The notes: generated by a model not told the origin, from the letters alone. A stretch of 64,000 nucleotides of DNA from Sphingobium scionense (GCF_014197035.1 NZ_JACIEU010000005.1:204835-268834), one strand, 5' to 3'; counted from the stretch's first letter, positions 1 through 8,749 are shown. Made by a program: numbers and translations.

Positions 1-1
1 C

Positions 2-394
2 ATCTTTCTCATCGCGGTCCCGGTCGTCGTCCAGACGGTCGATCTGCAGCTGCCCAAGGTAGCGTTCGAGCCGACGACGACGAAGCCCGAAAATGTTTCC
101 TTGTCGGTCACCTCGGCGCCCGACGGCAGCTGCGCAGTTTACTGGAACCTGACCAAGGTCGGTTCTGACGATCTGCTCGATCGTGCCGTGGCGAAGCTGG
201 AAGCGGACATCAAGAAGGCAGGCGGTGTTGAAAATCTGACGCCCGAAGATCTGCCCGAAGTGCATATCCGCGGCGACATCAATACCCCCTATCGTTGCAT
301 CGGCGGCACCATCTACACGATGCAGCGCGCCGGTTTCCCGAAGGTGGGCTTCATCTCCGAGCCGGAACCCGGCACGTCGACGACCCGCCTCTGA
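2..394 (+). CDS. exbD: ExbD/TolR-family biopolymer transport protein (5' end outside window)
   Basis: This is the 3' part of a gene that begins before the window; the frame is open from base 2. The visible part starts in the end of a membrane helix (IFLIAVPVVVQTVDLQLPK) and continues into the periplasmic domain expected of ExbD/TolR. These proteins form the proton channel with ExbB/TolQ and energise TonB-dependent outer-membrane uptake or the Tol envelope system. A second exbD follows after 24 bases, so an exbB-exbD-exbD operon is likely, with exbB just outside the window (inference). The periplasmic part (about 110 residues) contains cysteines and is longer than in minimal ExbD proteins, as often in the first of paired sphingomonad ExbDs. 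The amino terminus and the key membrane aspartate cannot be seen. Confidence 0.85.
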   Translation: MFLIAVPVVVQTVDLQLPKVAFEPTTTKPENVSLSVTSAPDGSCAVYWNLTKVGSDDLLDRAVAKLEADIKKAGGVENLTPEDLPEVHIRGDINTPYRCIGGTIYTMQRAGFPKVGFISEPEPGTSTTRL

Positions 395-418
395 CCGGCT
401 GATTAAGGAGAATTCGCT

Positions 419-841
419 ATGGCCATGAGCATGGGCTCCGATGATGGTGAGCCGATGATGGAAATGAACACGACGCCGTTGATCGACGTCATGCTCGTTC
501 TCCTCATCATGTTCATCATCACCATTCCGATCCAGACCCACGCGGTTAAGATCGATCTGCCGCAGAGCGCGCCTCCGAGCGACAATGTGGTCGACCCTGT
601 CAAGAACAAGGTCGCGATCGATGCCGGCGGCGTGATCAGCTGGAACGGTGCGCCGATCGACCTGCTGACCCTGCGTCAGTATCTGCAGCAGTCGCTGCGT
701 CTGCCCGTCGAGCCGGAACTGCAGTTCCAGCCTAACGCGCAGACCCGCTACGTCGTCGTTGACGAAGTGCTGGCGGAGATCAAGCGCGCGGGCGTGACCA
801 AGCTGGGTTTCGTCGGCAACGAACAATATAGCGCTTTCTGA
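419..841 (+). CDS. exbD: ExbD/TolR-family biopolymer transport protein
   Basis: A 140-residue ExbD-type protein, the usual family length. It has a short cytoplasmic tail with the family motif MNTTPLIDVMLVLLIMF. The conserved proton-pathway aspartate is about residue 23, in a single membrane helix (about 21-41), and a periplasmic domain follows. It should work with ExbB and the preceding ExbD to couple proton flow to TonB. A good Shine-Dalgarno (AAGGAG, 405-410) precedes the ATG, and the gene lies 24 bases after the preceding exbD, so the two are co-transcribed. A strong intrinsic terminator at 920-945 probably ends the operon. ExbD and TolR cannot be told apart by sequence reading alone, but tandem copies favour ExbD. 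Confidence 0.92.
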   Translation: MAMSMGSDDGEPMMEMNTTPLIDVMLVLLIMFIITIPIQTHAVKIDLPQSAPPSDNVVDPVKNKVAIDAGGVISWNGAPIDLLTLRQYLQQSLRLPVEPELQFQPNAQTRYVVVDEVLAEIKRAGVTKLGFVGNEQYSAF

Positions 842-919
842 TCCGCGATCGTCCGGGGCGCGTCGGTCTCAGACTTCCCGTCTCCGACCTTTCGGACGAT
901 CAAGATCAGGCTATGGACA

Positions 920-945
920 GGGGCTGCTTCGGCAGCCCCTTTTTT
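920..945 (+). terminator. Intrinsic terminator of the exbD operon
   Basis: A perfect 8-bp stem (GGGGCTGC / GCAGCCCC) closes a TTCG tetraloop and is followed by six T. It lies about 80 bases after the last exbD, on the coding strand. Confidence 0.88.
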
Positions 946-1020
946 GTGCCCATCGTGCGCCGCTTAACATTTCCCTTACCTTCCTGCGCGATGCTGAGGG
1001 GGAATGGGTGGATATGGGCC

Positions 1021-1344
1021 ATGGTTGCTGAACGACTGACGGAATTGGAACGCAGGGGCCGGCTTGCCGAACGGCGCGACGTCGTTATCGGCGTCAAGGT
1101 CCGGCGTCCGGGCGAAACCTGGTTCACCAGCAACATCGCCGATATGTCGCTCACCGGCTTTCGCCTGCACAGTTTCATGAAGCTCACCGTCGGCAGCGAA
1201 TTGTGGATCATGCTGCCCGGTTTCGAAGGCCGCCGCGCGCGTGTCCAATGGGTGCGCGCCCATGAATCGGGCTGTACCTTCGAGCGCCCGCTCCATCCCG
1301 CCATCTTCGACTATATCATCCAGCGCAGCCTGTCCGGCCGCTGA
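1021..1344 (+). CDS. PilZ domain protein
   Basis: About 107 residues from the ATG at 1021. The frame is open further upstream to 913, but that part runs through the terminator of the previous operon, so the shorter start is chosen. The protein has a PilZ-like layout: an arginine-rich start (RRGRLAERRDVVIGVKVR), then the core with NIADMSLTGFRL (compare the family D/NxSxxG motif), then a beta-rich end with VQWVRAHESGCTFERPL. PilZ domains bind cyclic di-GMP or act as divergent regulators of motility, adhesion or polysaccharide. The first part of the binding motif (RxxxR) is loosely present (RRGRLAERR). It stands alone between the exbD operon and a convergent ABC exporter gene. Whether it binds c-di-GMP cannot be judged. 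Confidence 0.75.
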   Translation: MVAERLTELERRGRLAERRDVVIGVKVRRPGETWFTSNIADMSLTGFRLHSFMKLTVGSELWIMLPGFEGRRARVQWVRAHESGCTFERPLHPAIFDYIIQRSLSGR

Positions 1345-1368
1345 CGGTCTGCCCGGTCGGACGGCGTT

Positions 1369-3156
1369 TCAGCCGTCCAGCTGGTCCTGGAACTGCAGGC
1401 TGGCGAGCCGCGCATAGAGGCCACCCAGCGAGACCAGGCGCGCATGATCGCCCTGTTCCACGATCCGCCCCTGATCCAGTACGATGATCCGGTCGGCGGC
1501 GCGCACGGTCGCCAGCCGATGGGCGATGACGATCGTCGTGCGCCCCTGCATCAGCCGGTCGAGCGCATCCTTGACCAACTGCTCCGACTCCGCATCGAGC
1601 GCTGACGTCGCTTCGTCCAACAGCAGGATCGGCGCATCGCGCAGCAGCGCGCGGGCGATCGACACGCGCTGGCGCTGCCCGCCCGATAGCCGGGCGCCAC
1701 CCTCGCCCAGATGGCTGTCCAGCCCCTGGGGCAGGGCGCGCAGAAAGGCTTCGGCATTGGCCGCCCGCGCCGCCGCCCAGATATCCTCGTCGCTGGCATC
1801 CCATTTGCCATAGCGCAGATTGTCGCGGGCGGAGGCGGCAAAGATCACGCTGTCCTGCGGCACCATCGCCATGGCGGCGCGTAGCGCGGCCGGATCGGCG
1901 ACCGGCAATGGCACATCGTTCAGCCGCACTTCGCCCTGATCGGGGTCATAGAAGCGCAGCGCCAGTTGGATCAGCGTCGATTTGCCCGCACCCGAGGGAC
2001 CGACCACCGCCACCGTTTCGCCCGGCGCGATGTCGATCGTGACGCCGTTCAGCGCCGCCTGATCGGGCCGGGTGGGATAATGGAAATGGACATTGTCGAA
2101 ACTCAGCCGTGCGCCCTGCGCCAGCCTCGGGATCGCGACCGGCACGACCGGCGCGGCGATCGCCGGTTCGGCCGCCATCAGCTCGTCCAGCCGGCTCGCC
2201 GCCCCGGCGCCGCGCAGCAGGTCGCCCCAGCTTTCAGAAAGCGATCCGAACGCGCCGGCCACCAGCCCGCCGGTCAGCACGAAGGCGGCGATGCTGCCCC
2301 CCGACAGGCGCCCGGCTGCCACGTCGATCGCGCCCAGCCACAGCACCCCGGTGATCGATCCGAACACCAATGCAAAGGCGATGGCGGTCATCACCGCGCG
2401 CAGCAATATGCGCTGCCGCGCGGTGACAAAGCCGCTCGCGACGGTCGCGTCGAAGCGGGCCGCCTCGCGCCCTTCTTGGCCAAAGCCCTGGACGATCTTC
2501 ATCGCGCCCAGCACCTCGGTGGTGACGCTGCCGACCTCCGCCAGCCGGTCCTGGCTGGCGCGCGACAATTTGCGCACCCGCCGGCCCAGCGTCACCAATG
2601 TCAGCACGATCACCGGTATGCCCAGGATCAGCAGCCCCGCCAGCTTGGGCGCCAGTATGAACAGGTAGATGAGGCCGCCAATGCCGGTGACCAGGTTGCG
2701 CAGCGCTACCGACACGGTCGATCCCACCACCTGGTCGATGATCGCGGTGTCCGCCGTCATGCGCGATGCGATCTCCGACGGCCGGTTCTCCTCGAAAAAG
2801 GCCGGCGCCTGGCGCAGCAGATTGGCCTGGGTCGCGCTGCGGATATCGGCGACCACCCGCTCGCCCAGCCAGGACACGAAATAGAAGCGCAGCGCACTGG
2901 CCAGCGCCAGGATCAGCACCAGCAGGAACAGATATTCGAACCAGCGGCTGATATCGCCGCCACCGGTAAAGCCCTTGTCGATCACCAGGCGGAAGCCGCT
3001 CGGGATCGCCAGTGTCGCCGCGGAAGAGACGATCAGCGCGATCAGCGCACCGGCGATCCGCGCCGGATAGCGCGTCGCAAAGCGCCACAGCATGGCCAGG
3101 CTCGACAGGGCAGGGCGATCGGCGCGGCGCGGCGCGGTTGCGGTGGCATCCTCCAT
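1369..3156 (-). CDS. ABC transporter, fused permease/ATPase (MsbA-like exporter)
   Basis: A 595-residue half-transporter of the exporter type, acting as a homodimer in the inner membrane. The six-helix permease domain occupies about residues 20-330. The nucleotide-binding domain follows, with Walker A GPSGAGKST (from about 386), Q-loop VPQD (about 432-435), signature LSGGQRQR (490), Walker B ILLLDEATSALD (510) and the H-loop histidine (about 546), all intact. The layout matches the MsbA/multidrug-lipid exporter group; the substrate (lipid, peptide or drug) cannot be read from sequence. It is convergent with the PilZ gene, and the anti-sigma-like fusion gene lies 57 bases upstream on the same strand, possibly co-transcribed. 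The ATG at 3156 gives the full permease domain. Confidence 0.92.
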   Translation of the reverse strand: MEDATATAPRRADRPALSSLAMLWRFATRYPARIAGALIALIVSSAATLAIPSGFRLVIDKGFTGGGDISRWFEYLFLLVLILALASALRFYFVSWLGERVVADIRSATQANLLRQAPAFFEENRPSEIASRMTADTAIIDQVVGSTVSVALRNLVTGIGGLIYLFILAPKLAGLLILGIPVIVLTLVTLGRRVRKLSRASQDRLAEVGSVTTEVLGAMKIVQGFGQEGREAARFDATVASGFVTARQRILLRAVMTAIAFALVFGSITGVLWLGAIDVAAGRLSGGSIAAFVLTGGLVAGAFGSLSESWGDLLRGAGAASRLDELMAAEPAIAAPVVPVAIPRLAQGARLSFDNVHFHYPTRPDQAALNGVTIDIAPGETVAVVGPSGAGKSTLIQLALRFYDPDQGEVRLNDVPLPVADPAALRAAMAMVPQDSVIFAASARDNLRYGKWDASDEDIWAAARAANAEAFLRALPQGLDSHLGEGGARLSGGQRQRVSIARALLRDAPILLLDEATSALDAESEQLVKDALDRLMQGRTTIVIAHRLATVRAADRIIVLDQGRIVEQGDHARLVSLGGLYARLASLQFQDQLDG

Positions 3157-3213
3157 GCCGGGGCGTTAGCAGCGTGGCGCCCCCGCCTCAATGGGCGCGC
3201 GCGATCCCGCCGT

Positions 3214-4506
3214 TCAGGCCGCCGGCGCGATACGCTCGGCCAGCGCCATCAGGCGCGGCGTATCCGCCTTGCCGGTCAGCGCATAGGCCATGTCACCCGC
3301 CTCCCAATAGGCGACCGCGCCGTCCCGCCGCTGCGCGATCAACGGCTGCCCTTCCGCCGGCGTCTCGGCCCGGTCGGCGAACAGCGACAATTGCTCGCCC
3401 TTCTCGGTGGTCAGCGCAATCGCGATTGCCGCGCTGTCCGTGGACGGGACCAGTTGCACGTCCCTCACCTGCCAGTTGGCCGGCAGGCGCGGCAGCACGA
3501 TGCCGGTCGATCGGCGGATTTCGGCATCGTCCAGTTTCGCGCTTTCGACCTGCGACGCCATTTGCTGGCGCAGCAGCCCTGCGCGGCGCGATGCGGCCGC
3601 CTCGTCCAGGAAGGTGCTGGCCTGCGCCGCCTGGGGAAATTCGCCCAGCGCGCCCCGACCGATCCACCCCGTCGCCAGCAGCGCGGCGATCGCCGCTGCT
3701 CGCCCGACATGGCGCCAGCCGCGCCCGGCCTCATTGTCATTGGCCACCGGTCGCGACATGTCGCGGCGCCGGCCGACCAGCGTCCCCTTGGTGCCGTCAT
3801 GCATCAGGCGGAAATCGATATGCGGCCAGCGCTTGCGCCAGCGCCGCGCGACCAGCCGCTCGCCCGGCCGCGCGGCATCGTCCAGCAGCACCACGCCATT
3901 GGGGGAGAGGCGCGCGAACAGGCTGTCGGCCGCGCCCCGCACCAGCGGATGCACGCTCCAGGGCGGCCCATCGATGATGATCAGGTCGATCTGCTCGGGC
4001 AGGCGATCGATCGCATACCAGCGGCCCGGCCAGTCGGCGCTCTCATGGGTCAGCGGCGCATGGCGGATATCCACGTCCAGCTTATGATCGGCCAGCCATT
4101 GCCGGGTCGCGTCGACAAAGCCGCCATGCTGGTCGAAACTGTGCAACTGGCCGCCACCATGCAATTGCAGCGCCCGCGCCGCGATCAGCGAGGATGCACC
4201 CGCGCCCAGTTCGACGACATGCGCCGGCCGCAGCCGCGCAATCTCGCGCACGATATGGCGCAGGAAGCCGACATCGGCCTTCCAACTCCCCAGATGGGGC
4301 AGCGCGTCATGGGGCAGCTTCAGTTCGTCCAGCAGCGCGCGCTTGTCCGCCTTGCGCCCGCCCGACAGGCTGGCGAGCAACCAGGGCCAGCCGATCGCGC
4401 CAAAGGCCACGCGCCATGCCATGTCGGAGATGCGGCGGGACAGATCATCGGTCACGGGTTCGGATTCATTCAGCGAGAGGAAGCCGGTCAATTCACGGGA
4501 AGTCAC
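3214..4506 (-). CDS. Class I SAM methyltransferase fused to an anti-sigma-factor-like membrane domain
   Basis: A 430-residue two-part protein. Residues about 80-245 look like a class I SAM-dependent methyltransferase: VVELGAGASS (98-107, SAM-binding loop), an aspartate-ended strand at SFD (about 123-125) and IIIDGPP (177-183). After a linker, residues about 268-287 form one membrane helix (AAIAALLATGWIGRGALG). The rest resembles the extracytoplasmic half of transmembrane anti-sigma regulators, with a GIVLPRLPANWQVRDVQLVP-like segment and the typical VAYWEAGDMAYALTG end (398-412). The frame is continuous with no sign of an assembly join. The usual amino-terminal zinc-binding anti-sigma domain is absent and the methyltransferase takes its place; no sigma-factor gene lies beside it. 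The methyltransferase target is unknown. The fusion is seen directly; a role in envelope sensing is inference. Confidence 0.7.
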   Translation of the reverse strand: MTSRELTGFLSLNESEPVTDDLSRRISDMAWRVAFGAIGWPWLLASLSGGRKADKRALLDELKLPHDALPHLGSWKADVGFLRHIVREIARLRPAHVVELGAGASSLIAARALQLHGGGQLHSFDQHGGFVDATRQWLADHKLDVDIRHAPLTHESADWPGRWYAIDRLPEQIDLIIIDGPPWSVHPLVRGAADSLFARLSPNGVVLLDDAARPGERLVARRWRKRWPHIDFRLMHDGTKGTLVGRRRDMSRPVANDNEAGRGWRHVGRAAAIAALLATGWIGRGALGEFPQAAQASTFLDEAAASRRAGLLRQQMASQVESAKLDDAEIRRSTGIVLPRLPANWQVRDVQLVPSTDSAAIAIALTTEKGEQLSLFADRAETPAEGQPLIAQRRDGAVAYWEAGDMAYALTGKADTPRLMALAERIAPAA

Positions 4507-4609
4507 GGGGAAATAAGCTCCTGTCGCAAAGGCGGGGACTATGCCAGCAGTCCTGTTTCACGCATATGACGCCGATCCATATGGTCAAATCATGACGCAG
4601 GAAACGCCG

Positions 4610-5584
4610 ATGACCCGTATAATTTCCGCGACGGTCGAATGCTGGCCGGTTGCGGGCGCCTTCATCATCAGCCGCGGCGCCAAGACGGAGGTGGACGTCG
4701 TCGTCTGCACCGTGGGCGACGGCGATCATGTCGGACGGGGCGAGGGGACGGCCATTTATTATGAGGGCGAGACCGCACAGGACTGCGCGGCGGCGATCAG
4801 CGCCTATGCCGGGCCGCTCGATCGCGAAGCGCTGTTGCAGGCGATGCCGCGCGGCGCCGCGCGCAATGCGCTCGATTGCGCGCTGTGGGATCTGGAGGCG
4901 AAACGGGCCGGTGTCCCCGTCTGGCAACTGGCCGGCCTCGCCGCGCCGATGCCGCTGCCGACCGCCTTCACCATCAGCCTGGGCGAGCCGGATCGGATGG
5001 AAGCCGATGCCCGCGCCGCCGTCGCGCGCGGCTTCGGCCTGCTCAAATGCAAGCTGACCGGGGAGGGCGATCATGCCCGCATTGCGGCGGTTCGCGCCGG
5101 CGCACCCGGCGTCCGGCTGATCGTCGACGCCAATGAAAGCTGGCATGATCGCGACATCGTGGCGGAGGCGGCGGCGCTCGCCGAACTGGGCGTGGAAATG
5201 GTGGAACAGCCGATCCTGCACGGGCGGGAGGACAGGCTGGCCGGCCTGCGCGCGCCGCTGCCGCTCTGCGCCGACGAAAGCTGCCACACCCGTGCCGATC
5301 TCGACCGGCTGGGTGATTTCGACGCGGTGAATATCAAGCTCGACAAGGCCGGTGGCCTGACCGAGGCGCTGGCATTGGCGCAGGCAGCGCGGGCGCGGGG
5401 CTTTCGCATCATGGTCGGCTGCATGCTTGGCACCTCGCTCGGCATCGCGCCTGCCGCACTGGTGGCGCAGGGGGCCGACTGGATCGACCTCGACGGCGCG
5501 CTGCTGCTGGCGAAGGATCGCGACGGCGCCCTGCCGCTGCGCGACGGCCTGCTCCACCCCGGCACCCTCTGGGGCCAGGGCTGA
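4610..5584 (+). CDS. Dipeptide epimerase (L-Ala-D/L-Glu epimerase type, enolase superfamily)
   Basis: A 324-residue enolase-superfamily enzyme, probably cytoplasmic, in the group that epimerises L-Ala-D/L-Glu and related dipeptides during peptidoglycan recycling. The superfamily residues are in place: the base pair K146/K148 (LLKCKL), metal ligands D173 (VDANESW), E199 (VEQPI) and D222 (CADES), and the opposite-face lysine K243 (NIKLDKAGG). The ATG at 4610 is preferred because AGGAAA stands about six bases before it; in-frame ATGs at 4592 and 4541 are alternatives. It is divergent from the methyltransferase-anti-sigma gene. Substrate choice within dipeptide epimerases cannot be fixed by eye. 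Confidence 0.85.
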   Translation: MTRIISATVECWPVAGAFIISRGAKTEVDVVVCTVGDGDHVGRGEGTAIYYEGETAQDCAAAISAYAGPLDREALLQAMPRGAARNALDCALWDLEAKRAGVPVWQLAGLAAPMPLPTAFTISLGEPDRMEADARAAVARGFGLLKCKLTGEGDHARIAAVRAGAPGVRLIVDANESWHDRDIVAEAAALAELGVEMVEQPILHGREDRLAGLRAPLPLCADESCHTRADLDRLGDFDAVNIKLDKAGGLTEALALAQAARARGFRIMVGCMLGTSLGIAPAALVAQGADWIDLDGALLLAKDRDGALPLRDGLLHPGTLWGQG

Positions 5585-5590
5585 AACTAT

Positions 5591-5641
5591 TCCTCCCCGC
5601 TTGCGGGGAGGGGGACCATCCGAAGGATGGTGGAGGGGGCA
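5591..5641. repeat. Palindromic intergenic repeat (REP-like)
   Basis: Two adjacent hairpins: CTCCCCGC-TT-GCGGGGAG (5593-5610) and CCATC-CGAA-GGATGG (5616-5630), then a G-rich tail. It follows the epimerase stop after six bases. The form matches short dispersed palindromes common between sphingomonad and other alphaproteobacterial genes; copy number cannot be checked here. It may also act as a terminator for the epimerase gene, but there is no T-run. Confidence 0.55.
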
Positions 5642-5960
5642 GGCCGCCTGAAGCAAGTGGCGCCGCTTTCCTACTCGGCCTTTCTCTGGTCTATCCTCGG
5701 CGATGCAATCCACGTCATCGCCCGTCGCCCATGGGAGGCGTGACCTAAGTGTCGCCCCGATGGCGCGCCACCGTCGCCTGGTCGTGACCCGATCGGCAGG
5801 CAGGTGTGACCCCAGTGTCGCGCCGTTGCTGCGTGGCTGGCGCGTGCGTGATGCATATCCGGCGCAAACCGCCCGATTTGCTCGACGACACTGTGAACTT
5901 CGGGGGTGTCGCGCCGGCGTGACCCTGCCGTGCCCGCCGATCGCGACAGATTGTCTCGGC
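5642..5960. other. Gene-poor stretch with partial direct repeats
   Basis: No convincing gene on either strand. The stretch holds related short blocks: GTGACCTAAGTGTCGCCCCG (from 5740) and GTGACCCCAGTGTCGCGCCG (from 5806), 66 bases apart, plus shorter GTGACC copies near 5783 and 5919 and a further GTGTCGCGCCGG near 5907. Function is unknown. They could be a degenerate dispersed repeat or protein-binding sites. Confidence 0.4.
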
Positions 5961-6359
5961 TCAGTAACCCAGCGTCAGGCCGACGCTATAATATTTCGGG
6001 CCGACATTGGCCTTGGCGCGCAGCTTGGGGATCAGCGGCATCGCCAGTGTCGCATAGGGGCGGGTATTGTCGCCGCTGAAGCGCACGCCCGCGCCGATCG
6101 AGACCGACATCGGAATCGTATAGGCCGCTTCGACCCGGCCATAGAGCTTGGTGTCGCCATCGCGCAGATAGACGCCGCCGCCCGGCGTCAGGCTGAAGCC
6201 CGCCATGTTCAGCGCATAGCCGGCGCCGATCTCTGTGCCCCAATGGCCGTCGGCGCGACCATAATTGACTTCGGCGCCCAGCCCCTCGGCATGGGCGGCA
6301 GGCGCCATAAGGGGGGCAGCGATCAGCAGGCCAAGGGCCGCCATCCGGTTCATTTTCAT
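5961..6359 (-). CDS. Small exported protein, probable outer-membrane beta-barrel fragment
   Basis: 132 residues with a clear Sec signal peptide (MKMNRMAALGLLIAAPLMAP...AHA, cleavage about residue 24). The rest alternates polar and aromatic residues as in beta-strands and ends in LGY, a terminal aromatic typical of outer-membrane barrels. At about 108 mature residues it is small for a full barrel, but the family with this style (porin-like, GxEVNYG and VGLTLGY) includes short members. No catalytic motif is visible. It stands alone between the gene-poor stretch and mscS. Role unknown. Confidence 0.7.
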   Translation of the reverse strand: MKMNRMAALGLLIAAPLMAPAAHAEGLGAEVNYGRADGHWGTEIGAGYALNMAGFSLTPGGGVYLRDGDTKLYGRVEAAYTIPMSVSIGAGVRFSGDNTRPYATLAMPLIPKLRAKANVGPKYYSVGLTLGY

Positions 6360-6473
6360 GGCAAATCCATATCAGTCATTGGTGATGGGTCGGTAAGGGC
6401 GCGGCTGGTCCCCGCCGGCAAGTGGAAAGGGGACCAGCCGAATCGGCCTTGCGGTGAAGCGAGGCGTTTCGCT

Positions 6474-7631
6474 CTATCCGTCGACCCGGCGCACCGGCTG
6501 CACCTCGGCATAGGGCATGATCGCCTTGCCGTCCGGGGCGGCGGTGAAGCTCATCTGGGTGGGATAGGCGAACTCGATGCCCTCGGCATTGAACCGCTTC
6601 CAGATGGCCAGGCCGATGCGATGGCGCATCTGGAAATAGTCGTGATGGTCTGGGTCTGGCACGTCGAAATTGAGCTGATAGTCCAGGCTGCTGGCACCAA
6701 AGGCGATGATCCCGGCATTGACGAAGATCATGCCTTCCGCCTCGACGATCTCCTGCAACAGGGTTGGGATGGCTTCCGCCTGTTCCTCCGGCGTCTGGTA
6801 AATGATGCCGATGGCATAGGTGACGCGGCGCTGGATCAGCGTCTGCAGGCTGGTGATTTCCTTCTGCAGCAGATTGGCGTTGGACATCACCTTCTTCTCG
6901 CCGCTCATCGCTCGCAGCCGGGTGGATTTCAGGCCGATCTTCTCGACCCGCGCCGTGGTCTGGTCATAGGTGATGATCTCGCCCTGCCGGAAGGGCTTGT
7001 CGAAGATGATCGACAGCGCGGCGAACAGGTCGGAAAAGATGCCCTGTGCGGCAAGGCCGATCGCGATACCGCCGATGCCAAGGCCCGCGACCAGGCCGGT
7101 CACGTTGACGCCCAGATTGTCGAGCACGACGATCGCGGCGATCGCGAACAGGGCAAAGGTCACCAGGATGCGGATCAGGCCCATCGCATTGGCCAGCGTC
7201 TCGCCCTGGCCATCGTCGGCCCGCGTCTTGCGCTCGATCAGGCCCAGGATGATCTCCCGTGCCCAGATCGCGGCCTGCACCACAACGGCGATGGTGAAGA
7301 AGAAGGTGACGGTCTTGTCCAGCGACGCGGGCGCGTCGGCGAACACCACGACCAGCCTGGCCGCGACCATGATCATGAAATATTGCGTCGTGCGCGCCGC
7401 CGCCCGGCTCAGCACATTGCCCAGGCCCAGCGGGTCGCCGTGCCGGCCGCGATGCTTGGTGCCGATCCGGCGCAGCGTGGCGAGCGCCAGATAGATGATC
7501 GTGGCCGCGCCGACGGCGATCAGGATCTGGATATAATGAAGCTGGAACCAGGCGAGGGTCGAATGCCACATTTCGGTAAGGTTGGGCGCACGCACGTTGA
7601 TGTCGATGCCGGGGTCGTTCTTGTTGGCCAT
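6474..7631 (-). CDS. MscS-family mechanosensitive ion channel
   Basis: About 385 residues from the ATG at 7631; the frame extends upstream into the topoisomerase gene, so the shorter start is used. Four to five membrane helices lie in the first half. The pore-lining helix is glycine/alanine-rich (VTGLVAGLGIGGIAIGLAAQ), followed by the family beta-domain (FDKPFRQGEIITYDQTTARVEKIGLKSTRLR) and a carboxy-terminal alpha/beta domain. Such channels open under membrane tension and release solutes after osmotic downshock. The topoisomerase IB gene lies 32 bases upstream on the same strand, so co-transcription is likely. The length fits mid-size MscS homologues. Confidence 0.9.
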   Translation of the reverse strand: MANKNDPGIDINVRAPNLTEMWHSTLAWFQLHYIQILIAVGAATIIYLALATLRRIGTKHRGRHGDPLGLGNVLSRAAARTTQYFMIMVAARLVVVFADAPASLDKTVTFFFTIAVVVQAAIWAREIILGLIERKTRADDGQGETLANAMGLIRILVTFALFAIAAIVVLDNLGVNVTGLVAGLGIGGIAIGLAAQGIFSDLFAALSIIFDKPFRQGEIITYDQTTARVEKIGLKSTRLRAMSGEKKVMSNANLLQKEITSLQTLIQRRVTYAIGIIYQTPEEQAEAIPTLLQEIVEAEGMIFVNAGIIAFGASSLDYQLNFDVPDPDHHDYFQMRHRIGLAIWKRFNAEGIEFAYPTQMSFTAAPDGKAIMPYAEVQPVRRVDG

Positions 7632-7663
7632 GCTGATCCTTGATTGATGGTCCGTGGGCTGGA

Positions 7664-8671
7664 TCAGGCCGCCGCTGCCAGCGGGGGCGCGTTGGCCAGA
7701 TCGTCGAGGAACGCAATCAGCCCGCGTTCGTGACGCGACAGATAGCGCGTTCGGCGCGGCAGGCGAAGCCCCTGCCGCCATTCATCCTGTCCGTCCTTGC
7801 ACAGGGCGATCAGGGCGGGGTGGATATAGGATTTGCGACTGATCGCCGGCGTGTTGCCCAGTGCCGCGGCGACCGGGTCGAGCATCTCCTTGAGCGAGAC
7901 ATGGCCCGCCGCCAGCGTCTCGAAGGCGATGGTCGATGCGCCCCAGGTGCGGAAATGCTTGGCGGTGAAGTCTCCGCCCATGGCCTGCGCGATATAGGCG
8001 TTGACGTCGCTCGAACTGATCGGATGCGCCTCGCCATCCTCGTCCAGATATTGGAACAGATGCTGGCCCGGCAGATCCTGCACCGCGCGCACGAAACGCA
8101 GCAGGCGGCTGTCGGTGATGCTCAGTTGCTGCTCCTTGCCGGACTTGGCGCGGTAGCGCAGGGTCAGGCTGCGGCCATTCAGGTCGACATGCCGTCGCCG
8201 CAGCGTCGTCGCACCGAAGCTCTTGTTGGTGGTGGCATAATGTTCGTTGCCGACCCGTAGCTTGGCGAGGTCCAGCAGCCGCACCACCGCCGCGATCGTC
8301 CGCGCCTTGCGCAGGCCGCGTCGCGACAGATCCTCTTCCATCTGCGCCCGCAAGCGTGGCAGGGCGCGGCCGAAGGCGGGGCATCCGGCATATTTCACCG
8401 CCTCGCGCGCGGCCCGGAAATCGGGATGATAGCGATATTGCTTGCGCCCCCGCTCGTCATAGCCGGTCGCCTGGATATGGCCGTGGGGCGAGGGGCAGAA
8501 CCAGCAGTCGCGATAGGCCGGCGGCATGGCGATGGCATTCAGCCGGTCGATCTCGTCCCGGTCGGTGATGCGGCTGCCATCCGCCGTGCGATAGGCCCAT
8601 CCCTGTTTCAGCGCGCGCCGGCTGATGCCGGGCATGCCGTCATGGCTGTGGATGATGGCGGGGGACGACAT
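7664..8671 (-). CDS. DNA topoisomerase IB
   Basis: About 335 residues, the size of bacterial/poxvirus-like type IB topoisomerases. These relax supercoils by a single-strand nick through a 3'-phosphotyrosine. Family signatures are in order: an amino-terminal DNA-binding part with GYDERGRKQYRYHPDFRAAR, LRVGNEHYA (catalytic arginine region), RAKSGKEQ (catalytic lysine region), KHFRTWGAS (second arginine), and SRKSYIHP holding the nucleophilic tyrosine. The ATG at 8671 is chosen; a TTG at 8704 adds 11 residues with no family resemblance. mscS follows after 32 bases. This is an accessory topoisomerase found in scattered alphaproteobacteria. Confidence 0.92.
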   Translation of the reverse strand: MSSPAIIHSHDGMPGISRRALKQGWAYRTADGSRITDRDEIDRLNAIAMPPAYRDCWFCPSPHGHIQATGYDERGRKQYRYHPDFRAAREAVKYAGCPAFGRALPRLRAQMEEDLSRRGLRKARTIAAVVRLLDLAKLRVGNEHYATTNKSFGATTLRRRHVDLNGRSLTLRYRAKSGKEQQLSITDSRLLRFVRAVQDLPGQHLFQYLDEDGEAHPISSSDVNAYIAQAMGGDFTAKHFRTWGASTIAFETLAAGHVSLKEMLDPVAAALGNTPAISRKSYIHPALIALCKDGQDEWRQGLRLPRRTRYLSRHERGLIAFLDDLANAPPLAAAA

Positions 8672-8749
8672 GGGGACCGGGCGACCTTCTTTCTCCCGGT
8701 CCAACCCGCGATGATCGGCTTCGTTCCGCGTGCGGAGCGCCCGGCGCTG

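Noticed and set aside
960..985. TTAAC...TTACC resembling a CtrA site before the PilZ gene
   Set aside because: Spacing and second half do not fit TTAA-N7-TTAA. One mismatch-laden copy is not enough.
1966..4569. 867-codon plus-strand frame over the ABC exporter and the fusion gene
   Set aside because: Antisense shadow rich in Arg, Gln and His from GC-rich third positions. The minus-strand genes have complete motifs.
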